DNA of 64,000 nt, taken from NCBI RefSeq assembly GCF_016722965.1, contig NZ_JAEQNB010000001.1:1267344-1331343 (forward strand). The letters are read 5' to 3'. A model generated the notes under the pieces. That model was not told where the DNA came from and did no database searches. It was given only the letters and a program-made list of their open reading frames with translations. Position 1 is the stretch's first letter, and each line of letters starts with the position of its first letter. This DNA is from Tumebacillus amylolyticus (GTDB lineage Bacteria; Bacillota; Bacilli; Tumebacillales; Tumebacillaceae). The translations under genes were made by a program, and so were the position numbers. Below, piece by piece: positions 58,105-64,000 of this stretch.

Positions 58105-58509
58105 ATGATTTTGCAATCGCAAGCAGTTCAAACAATGTCTAACAAAGGTCTTACCCAAACGCAGGACGTCGTGCAATCTGCGTTGGAAAATATTGATCAA
58201 CAAGCAAACTTCAACATCCAAAGGGCCCGCAGACACGTTTTGATCTGGGACAAACAATCATCTATAAACGGTCTTGATCCGAAATTTATCATGGACCGTT
58301 ATCAGATTTCGCCGGATACAAATACGTATCTATTATATCTGGATGATACTCTCCAAGTATTTCAACCGTACAACCCGAATCAACCTGGCAATATCCCGAT
58401 GAGTAGTGAAGAAGCAATGCAGTTTGCAAACCAAGTAGCTGACAACATGGCTTGGGAAGACGCAGACCAAATGACATTGGATGAACTATTCCAAGTGCTT
58501 TCGAAGTAA
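58105..58509 (+). CDS. Hypothetical protein after Kelch gene
   Basis: 134 residues, soluble, Gln/Asn/Asp-rich (KGLTQTQDVVQSALENIDQQ, LYLDDTLQVFQPYNPNQPGN). Follows the Kelch gene with AAAGGGGGG as ribosome site and shares its lower GC. Could be a chaperone or accessory for the fibre, judged only by position. Confidence 0.65.
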   Translation: MILQSQAVQTMSNKGLTQTQDVVQSALENIDQQANFNIQRARRHVLIWDKQSSINGLDPKFIMDRYQISPDTNTYLLYLDDTLQVFQPYNPNQPGNIPMSSEEAMQFANQVADNMAWEDADQMTLDELFQVLSK

Positions 58510-58557
58510 AGGCAACCTCCGTCATGTATCAAAATTAGAGAGAAAGGAGGGGAGCGG

Positions 58558-58758
58558 GTGGAGCAAGGAATCCTCTCATTCTTCCAAACGCAAGGACCGT
58601 GGGCGCTGCTTTTTGTGCTGCTGTTCCTCTGGGTCCTCCGCGAAAACCAACAGCGCGAAGCCCGACTGATCGACGTCATCGACCGCCTCAGCGACAAGTA
58701 TGACGAAATCACCGACGACCTCCGCGAGATCAAAGAGGAACTGCGCGTGGCGAGGTAG
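58558..58758 (+). CDS. BhlA/UviB-type holin-like peptide
   Basis: 66 residues: one membrane segment (WALLFVLLFLWVL) near the N-terminus followed by a charged amphipathic helix (LIDVIDRLSDKYDEITDDLR), the layout of BhlA/UviB bacteriocin-associated holins. GTG start after AAAGGAGGGGAG. It ends the tail operon and is the only lysis candidate; no endolysin gene is visible. Confidence 0.82.
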   Translation: MEQGILSFFQTQGPWALLFVLLFLWVLRENQQREARLIDVIDRLSDKYDEITDDLREIKEELRVAR

Positions 58759-58770
58759 AAACACTACCTC

Positions 58771-59271
58771 ATGAAACCACAAACCATCCTCTACCAAAAC
58801 TCCCGCTTCGAAGTCCACGGCAAGGACGGAGACGGGCTGTACCTGCACGAATACCGATACGAGTACGTCACCGTCATCGCCGTCCACAACGGACACCTCG
58901 TCGTCGTCCGCCAATACCGCGCGCCTGTCGATCGCGAAACATTCGAACTTCCCGGCGGACGAACCGAAGGGGAGGAGACGCTCGAAGCAGCCGCACGGCG
59001 AGAGCTCCGCGAGGAAACCGGCCTGATCGCCGGCACCTTGCATGCCTTGGGCGTCGTCGACAGCCATGCGTGCATGCTCAACCGCCAAGTTCACTTTTTC
59101 TTCACCTCCGACATCCTGTCGTCCGAAAGCCAAGACCTTGACGACGACGAAGACATCGACGTCCTCACCGTCCCGATCGAGCAAGTCTTCGAGCACATCC
59201 GACGCCGGGAGTGGATCGACACCGAACTCCACTCGGGCCTGCTCCTCGCCAAGCTCCACGGGTACCTGTAA
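58771..59271 (+). CDS. NUDIX hydrolase (ADP-ribose pyrophosphatase type)
   Basis: 166 residues with a complete Nudix box (GGRTEGEETLEAAARRELRE, then ETG) and the preceding VVVRQYRAPVDRETFELPGG typical of ADP-sugar pyrophosphatases. Hydrolyses nucleoside diphosphate derivatives, most likely ADP-ribose. No clear ribosome site; it starts 12 bases after the holin-like stop, but is probably host core genome rather than part of the tail cluster. Confidence 0.88.
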   Translation: MKPQTILYQNSRFEVHGKDGDGLYLHEYRYEYVTVIAVHNGHLVVVRQYRAPVDRETFELPGGRTEGEETLEAAARRELREETGLIAGTLHALGVVDSHACMLNRQVHFFFTSDILSSESQDLDDDEDIDVLTVPIEQVFEHIRRREWIDTELHSGLLLAKLHGYL

Positions 59272-59283
59272 CCCATCTTTTGT

Positions 59284-59327
59284 AAAAAAGCCCCTTGTCC
59301 CGCTCCGGGAGCAAGGGGCCTTTTTGC
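59284..59327 (+). terminator. Terminator after NUDIX gene
   Basis: GCCCCTTG / CAAGGGGC stem extended by TCCCG / CGGGA, then T-run. Confidence 0.88.
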
Positions 59328-59365
59328 TTCTGTCCACATATGGTGTAGAAAAGGAGGGATGCGCG

Positions 59366-60481
59366 ATGAACTTGACCCAACCCCCGATCCTCGGCGTCCT
59401 GACCACGACCGTTCCGTCTCAAGACCAAGCGCGCAGCCGCCTGACTTCCTTTTCACCGAAGGCGATCTGGCACCACTTCGCCCGCGCCGCTCATGAACGG
59501 GGACTTTCGCTCTGCCTGTTCCGACCGGAGGACATCTCGCCCCGAAAGCAGACGGTGCTCGGGTATTTCAATCACGACGGCGAAAATTGGACACGAATGA
59601 CTGGCCGACTTCCGGACATCGTATACGACAACGTCTACGTCCATCTCGCCAACCGACCGGCGGTGCGCCGAGCTCGGCGTTTTTTCCTCAAACAGGGCAA
59701 ACCGTTGTTCAACCCGCGTTTGGGCAACAAAATTCAATTGGCCGACTGGCTCCACCAATACCCGAATCTCTGGAAACACCACCCCGAGACGCAAAACCTG
59801 ACCCATGAAGAGCAAGTCTTCTCGCTGCTCGATTCTGTCGACACCCTCTACCTCAAACCGATCAACGGCAGCGCCGGGCAGGGCATCCTCGAAATCTCCG
59901 AGACGTCCCAAGGCCGATACGCCGTGCGAGCTGCCAAGTTCAGCAACACCAAAAAGCCTCTCGATGTGGAGCTGACCCGCGACGAAGTGCAAACCCTCGT
60001 CCGCCGACAGATCAAACTCCACAAGTTCATCTTGCAACAGGGCATCCCGCTTCTCCACATCGACGGTGGCAAAATCGACCTCCGCACGCATTTGCAACGA
60101 AATCTCCACGGCGAATGGGAGCAAGTCGCCCTGATCGTCAAACGGGGTCAACCCTACTCCATCGTCTCCAACTACCACGCCGGCGGGTCGAAGCACGACT
60201 GGGCGTGGCTCCAAGACTGGGCACGGCAACAGAAAGTCAAGTTGCCGGATCGAGAGGAAGTAGAAGACCTCTCCAAGCGCATCGCCCGTGCCTACGCCGA
60301 CAAAGCGCCGCATCTCGCCTCCATCGGGCTTGACCTCGGCATCGACCACTCCGGCAATCTCTGGCTCCTCGATGTCAACGCCCGCCCCGGTCGAAACATC
60401 CTCGACAACGAGCAAAAAAAACGCTGTTTCGAACTCCACGCCGAGTTCGCCGCGTTTCTCCTGCAAGAAAAGTCCCGCTGA
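59366..60481 (+). CDS. YheC/YheD family ATP-grasp protein (spore coat-associated)
   Basis: 371 residues. N-terminal part ILGVLTTTVPSQDQARSRLT and DIVYDNVYVHLANRPAVRR, then an ATP-grasp domain: YLKPINGSAGQGILEI for nucleotide binding, DLRTHLQRNLHGEWEQVALI, and the Mg-binding end WLLDVNARPGRN. YheC/YheD proteins are endospore coat-associated in Bacillus; substrate unknown. With the downstream DUF445 (YheB) and YlbF-type (YheA) genes it echoes the Bacillus yhe neighbourhood. AAAGGAGGG precedes the start. Confidence 0.9.
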   Translation: MNLTQPPILGVLTTTVPSQDQARSRLTSFSPKAIWHHFARAAHERGLSLCLFRPEDISPRKQTVLGYFNHDGENWTRMTGRLPDIVYDNVYVHLANRPAVRRARRFFLKQGKPLFNPRLGNKIQLADWLHQYPNLWKHHPETQNLTHEEQVFSLLDSVDTLYLKPINGSAGQGILEISETSQGRYAVRAAKFSNTKKPLDVELTRDEVQTLVRRQIKLHKFILQQGIPLLHIDGGKIDLRTHLQRNLHGEWEQVALIVKRGQPYSIVSNYHAGGSKHDWAWLQDWARQQKVKLPDREEVEDLSKRIARAYADKAPHLASIGLDLGIDHSGNLWLLDVNARPGRNILDNEQKKRCFELHAEFAAFLLQEKSR

Positions 60482-60509
60482 TCTCAACGGATCGGCGGGA
60501 CTCTTTTTT
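60467..60509 (+). terminator. Terminator after YheC/D gene
   Basis: AGTCCCGC (60471-60478) / GCGGGACT (60495-60502) and T-run; the stop codon lies in the loop. Confidence 0.88.
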
Positions 60510-60579
60510 CGACTGGACATTTACGTTGTTTGGGTGGAAAATAAGTATATTGGACACCGATTGAAAGGATGTGAACGAT

Positions 60580-60942
60580 ATGAAATTTGATTTCCGTAAA
60601 CTGTTTCAAGAGTACTTGGAAATGCATGAAAACCAGACCAATCGATGGCTGCACGTCATTTCCATGACGAGTGCTTGGGCTGTGTTTCTCATCGGTCTGT
60701 TCTCCTGGCATCCGATCCTCTGGTTGTGGATTCCGGTGACGTACATTCCCGCGATTTCGGGTCATTTTCTCTTTGAACACAACCAGCCGACGTTCTCGCG
60801 CTTCATCAAACAGCACGGTTGGAACATCAAAGGGCTTTTGATCATGGCGATCGTCGAAGAAGCGTGCGTATTCCTCATGGCGTTGGAGCAATTCGGCTTG
60901 GTGAAACTACCGCGTCAACCGAAGCCTCGTCGCGTGTACTAG
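60580..60942 (+). CDS. Mpo1-like (DUF962) membrane protein
   Basis: 120 residues. YLEMHENQTNRWLHVISMTS and YIPAISGHFLFEHNQPTFS carry the conserved His residues of the Mpo1/YGL010w family, whose yeast member is an Fe-dependent fatty acid alpha-dioxygenase. Two to three membrane segments. Activity here inferred from family only. ATG at 60580 preferred over GTG at 60571 because of AAAGGA spacing. Confidence 0.83.
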   Translation: MKFDFRKLFQEYLEMHENQTNRWLHVISMTSAWAVFLIGLFSWHPILWLWIPVTYIPAISGHFLFEHNQPTFSRFIKQHGWNIKGLLIMAIVEEACVFLMALEQFGLVKLPRQPKPRRVY

Positions 60943-60957
60943 TCAGGGGGAGTGGAA

Positions 60958-62031
60958 GTGCGCCGCACCTATGAACCTACTTGGGAGATTCGGCTGTATT
61001 GCCTCTTGTCCTTGGCACGTCTGCGAACCGGGTTTCCCGGCGCGTTGGCCTTCGTCATCGGATGGCAAGCCACGCATGTGGAAGTTTCGTTTCGTTGTTC
61101 GCTCTTGCAACATCCCGTATTGTTCTTCTTGGGCCTGTTTCTCAGTTTCCTCACCGGGACGGTCGTCAACCTCGGCAATACCGTCACCGACATCCGCGAA
61201 GACAAAGTCAACCTCCCGCATCGCGTTCAAATCGCACGGCTTTACGGATTGCGCCGCTTGTTGGTCGTCAATCACGACATGTCCTTTCTGATGATTCTGC
61301 TTGCTTTCCTCACGTTCAAAGTAACGTTTTTCCTCGTCATGATCGTAGCCGTTTGGCTGATGAATCAATATTCCTTCCCACCGTTACGACTCAAACGTCA
61401 TCCGTTTCTCTCACTTCTCAATTTTTCCTGTGCGATTTCCTTTCCTTTCAGTTTTGGCTTTCTCTTGCAGACGGACGGTACCGTGTGGCCACCTGCGCAA
61501 TGGACGTGGCTGTGCGTGTTGTGTACGCTCTTTTTCGGGCTGTTCGGCACCGCCAAGAACCTCCAAGACTACGACGGCGACAAAGCGGCGGGCATTCGCA
61601 CCACCGCCACGATGTTTGCCACGAAAAAAGCGGCCGTCTTTTTCATCGCCGCCTGTATCACCACCACGCCGCTTTTGTTCATCTTCCCGATTCTCTGGGG
61701 CTCGTTTCCCGTTCAGATGGGAATCGTCCCGCTGTGGAGCCTGATCATCTGCCCGATCATGGCGCTCAACTATAAATTCCGCCACAACCCGGAGATGCTC
61801 AAAACCTTGCAGTCCGTGTTCTTCCTGTATCCCATCCTCTTTCTCGGGTCGCTTTGTCTGATCACGTATTCATCGCTTACGATGGCGGGAGTTGTTTTTT
61901 TGCATCTCTGTCTCTTGGTGCTGGTCGAGCGATTGGGGCTGGATGCACGCAAACCGTCAACGTATCGGACCTTGCAACGACTTCGCGACGAACAGACCAC
62001 CAACCTCTCTCAACAGGTCCTATTTAAATAG
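60958..62031 (+). CDS. UbiA family prenyltransferase
   Basis: 357 residues, about nine membrane helices. Two Asp-rich motifs: NTVTDIREDKVN after helix 2 and NLQDYDGDKAAGIRT after helix 6, both typical of UbiA enzymes that join a prenyl diphosphate to an acceptor. Acceptor unknown; no quinone or heme pathway genes nearby. GTG start with AGGGGGA 7 bases upstream, 15 bases after the Mpo1-like gene, so likely co-transcribed. Confidence 0.87.
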   Translation: MRRTYEPTWEIRLYCLLSLARLRTGFPGALAFVIGWQATHVEVSFRCSLLQHPVLFFLGLFLSFLTGTVVNLGNTVTDIREDKVNLPHRVQIARLYGLRRLLVVNHDMSFLMILLAFLTFKVTFFLVMIVAVWLMNQYSFPPLRLKRHPFLSLLNFSCAISFPFSFGFLLQTDGTVWPPAQWTWLCVLCTLFFGLFGTAKNLQDYDGDKAAGIRTTATMFATKKAAVFFIAACITTTPLLFIFPILWGSFPVQMGIVPLWSLIICPIMALNYKFRHNPEMLKTLQSVFFLYPILFLGSLCLITYSSLTMAGVVFLHLCLLVLVERLGLDARKPSTYRTLQRLRDEQTTNLSQQVLFK

Positions 62032-62130
62032 GTAGAAATCAATCTCGAAAAACGCCGCCGGATGACGGACGGCTTGGTGGTTTTTCAGATTTTGGGTATA
62101 CTTGTATGTTGTAGAGGAGGAGTCGGTCCT

Positions 62131-63483
62131 GTGAAATTGATCTTGTTAAATGTTATCGTCGGCGCCGTCATCGGGTTGTTTACCAACTGGCTGGCGATTG
62201 TGATGTTGTTCCGCCCGTGGACGGAGAAAAAGGTATTCGGCAAGCGCATCCCGTTCACGCCCGGTCTGATCCCCGCCCGCCAAAGCGAACTGGCGGAGAA
62301 GCTCGGCCAGATCGTCGAAGAAGACTTTCTGACCCCGGAGGGGGTCGCCAAATCGTTGAAACGTCCCGCGTTGGAATTTGCCGTCAAGCGCGGTGCGATC
62401 ACCGCGATTGGCAATGCGCTGCATGACGCTCCGACGCTCGGCGGCTTGCTTCGTCGCACGTTCGGAGACGAGGCTCAATCGAAAGTTGAAGAGTTCCTCG
62501 TACACCAAGCGATTCGCTTTTTACAAGACGGAGCCGGTCGTGAGAAGCTCGAACTCATGGCGGACTCCCTGTTCGACCATCTGCGCGAGACGTTGACGGG
62601 CGATGAGATTCGCCGCGATCTCGTCGGCGGTTTTTCTCATCCCTTGCATGCTCATCTGACGGAGGGGGGCACGACGTGGCAGCACGTGTTGCCGGACAGT
62701 GCCCGCGAATTGATCGAAGACCGTCTGCGCGCGCAAGTTCATCCGTTGCTTGACGGTCTTGCCCGTTGGATGGAGGAGCCGACGTTCGTCGTCGCGGTGG
62801 CGCGCATGTTGACGGAAAAAGTGGAGAGCATCCCGCTGATCGGCGCGATGGCGAAGTCGTTCCTGACGCCGGAGCGCGTGTCGTCCGATATCGTGCCGCG
62901 TTTGCAATCGGTGGTGCAATCCCCGTCTGCAGAACGTCTCGTGGAGGACAAGCTGCACGACATGATCAGCGGATTCTGGCAGCAACCGATGAGTCGTACC
63001 CTCGGCAAAATTTCGGCGGAGGACTTCCACGACTTGATGGAAAAAATTCTGCACACGCTCCTCGACCGTGTGTTGAATGAAAATGCGACGACGCGCGCTC
63101 AATTCCGCTCTGTCGTCGTCAACGGTCTGCTCGCCGGCGCAAGTGAACGCTCGATTGGCGACCTGTTGCACCGCATCCTCGACGGTCTGATGGAGTTTGA
63201 CGTGCGCGGATTGTACGCCGCACACACAGAGACGGTCGACCGCATGATCACACAGGTTTGGCACTACCTGAGAAATCGCTTGATCGACGGGCTGCCGGAG
63301 GTATTGGAAGCACTCGCAATCCGCCAGATCGTGCAAGAGCAAGTCGCCTCCTATCCGATCCCGACTCTTGAAAAGTTGATCCTCACCGTCGTCAACCGTG
63401 AGCTGAAACTGATCACGATTCTCGGCGGGGTCTTGGGTGCGACCATCGGGCTGATACAGGCGCTGATCGCAAATTTATCATGA
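62131..63483 (+). CDS. DUF445 family membrane-anchored protein (YheB-like)
   Basis: 450 residues. N-terminal membrane helix with VGAVIGLFTNWLAIVMLFRP and FTPGLIPARQSELAEKLGQI, the signature of DUF445, then a long helical domain, and a C-terminal membrane helix (LGGVLGATIGLIQALIANLS). YheB of Bacillus is the nearest named relative. Role unknown. GTG start after GAGGAGGAG. Confidence 0.9.
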   Translation: MKLILLNVIVGAVIGLFTNWLAIVMLFRPWTEKKVFGKRIPFTPGLIPARQSELAEKLGQIVEEDFLTPEGVAKSLKRPALEFAVKRGAITAIGNALHDAPTLGGLLRRTFGDEAQSKVEEFLVHQAIRFLQDGAGREKLELMADSLFDHLRETLTGDEIRRDLVGGFSHPLHAHLTEGGTTWQHVLPDSARELIEDRLRAQVHPLLDGLARWMEEPTFVVAVARMLTEKVESIPLIGAMAKSFLTPERVSSDIVPRLQSVVQSPSAERLVEDKLHDMISGFWQQPMSRTLGKISAEDFHDLMEKILHTLLDRVLNENATTRAQFRSVVVNGLLAGASERSIGDLLHRILDGLMEFDVRGLYAAHTETVDRMITQVWHYLRNRLIDGLPEVLEALAIRQIVQEQVASYPIPTLEKLILTVVNRELKLITILGGVLGATIGLIQALIANLS

Positions 63484-63575
63484 TAAAAAACCTTAACCTC
63501 GCATATATTGATTCTCGTGAGTTCCGTTGCTAGGATGGAACTACAACTCTATTTCTTGGCAGGAGGATCGATTCA

Positions 63576-63926
63576 ATGAATCCATACGATAAAGCGCACG
63601 AATTGGCGCGTGCGATTCGTGAGTGTGAGGAATTTCGAGTGTTGGCGGCGAAAAAGAAACAGGTAGACAGCGATCCGCAAGCGAAAAAGATACTCGACGA
63701 CTTCCGCCGCCGCCAATGGGAGATGGAAACCCGTCGCATCATGGGCGAGGAGATCACGGAAAGCGATCTGCAGAGCATGCAGCAACTGCAGGAAGTGGTG
63801 CACATGCACAGCGCTCTTCGCGAGTATCTGGAAGTGGAGTACCGGTTCAGCGTGATGTACTCCGACATCCATAAAATTTTAGGCGAAGCGGCTCGCGAAG
63901 TCATCAACACGCCGGAAAGCGTCTAA
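63576..63926 (+). CDS. YlbF/YmcA family protein (YheA-like)
   Basis: 116 residues, all-helical: YDKAHELARAIRECEEFRVL, KKQVDSDPQAKKILDDFRRR, typical of the YlbF/YmcA/YheA family. YlbF and YmcA act with YaaT in the Y-complex (RNase Y control, biofilm, competence, sporulation); YheA paralogues have no settled role. GCAGGAGGA before the ATG. Follows DUF445 gene as in Bacillus. Confidence 0.9.
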   Translation: MNPYDKAHELARAIRECEEFRVLAAKKKQVDSDPQAKKILDDFRRRQWEMETRRIMGEEITESDLQSMQQLQEVVHMHSALREYLEVEYRFSVMYSDIHKILGEAAREVINTPESV

Positions 63927-63964
63927 CCACTTTTTTTGGCGCAATCGAGAGGGGACTACATACT

Positions 63965-64000
63965 GTGAAATTGACTTACCTTGGACACTCCACTTTTCTC
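63965..64000 (+). CDS. UPF0173-type metal-dependent hydrolase, start only
   Basis: GTG start with GAGAGGGGA upstream opens KLTYLGHSTFL, the usual beginning of the UPF0173/YtkL metallo-beta-lactamase-fold family. The window ends after 12 codons, so the call rests on this N-terminus alone. Confidence 0.6.
   Translation, partial: MKLTYLGHSTFL

Noticed and set aside
43524-58758. Complete prophage
   Set aside because: No integrase, terminase, portal, protease or capsid gene and no flanking att repeats seen; only tail, control and holin-like genes.
1-64000. tRNA, rRNA, CRISPR arrays, riboswitches
   Set aside because: I looked for cloverleaf-type sequences, regularly spaced repeats and long structured leaders and saw none that I could support.

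Overview
The window looks like the chromosome of a Gram-positive, endospore-forming member of the Firmicutes with moderately high GC. It carries a sporulation cluster (prkA-yhbH-spoVR), two GerA-type germinant receptor operons, YheC/YheD-YheB-YheA type spore genes, a TagO-type wall polymer enzyme and many intrinsic terminators. A Tumebacillus/Alicyclobacillaceae-like host is my best guess, from general appearance only.

Layout. 1-2.4 kb: end of a YhgE/Pip-type membrane protein facing a TetR regulator. 2.7-9.4 kb: prkA, yhbH and spoVR, with prkA cut in two by a 2,215-bp, lower-GC element that carries a large serine recombinase and two small ORFs. 9.5-12.2 kb: a glycosyltransferase/PBP pair for peptidoglycan. 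12.3-14.5 kb: an FHA/winged-helix protein and a class III nucleotide cyclase, convergent. 14.9-18.5 kb: a sugar ABC importer without its ATPase, behind a promoter with a cre-like site. 18.6-19.6 kb: degraded genes around two tandem-duplicated peptide genes with a class I lanthipeptide-like leader. 19.8-31.2 kb: central carbon and glycogen genes (zwf, cyclase-family hydrolase, 6-phosphogluconate dehydrogenase, glucan phosphorylase, DUF4912 protein, a GH57-GT4 fusion, a sugar nucleotidyltransferase, a GH15 protein). 31.2-35.5 kb: a small hypothetical, a TagO-like transferase, DUF92 and M28-type peptidase genes. 35.6-43.4 kb: two ger operons on the minus strand. 43.5-58.8 kb: a contractile-tail gene cluster with its own repressor switch, a programmed frameshift and a holin-like peptide, but no capsid, portal, terminase or lysin. 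58.8-64 kb: NUDIX, YheC/D, Mpo1-like, UbiA-like, DUF445 and YlbF-family genes and the start of a UPF0173 hydrolase.

The most interesting object is the element inside prkA. Joining the flanks at a shared TGAA restores an uninterrupted PrkA of 632 codons including the normally conserved junction. The reciprocal joint forms an imperfect palindrome centred on the same core, as expected for a serine-recombinase attachment site. By analogy with skin (sigK) and SPbeta (spsM) in Bacillus, I infer a sporulation-excised intervening element, here about as small as such an element can be. Second in interest are the lanthipeptide-like twin peptides and the tail cluster with a Kelch-propeller candidate receptor-binding protein.

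All functional calls rest on reading translated sequence and motifs; no database search was possible.
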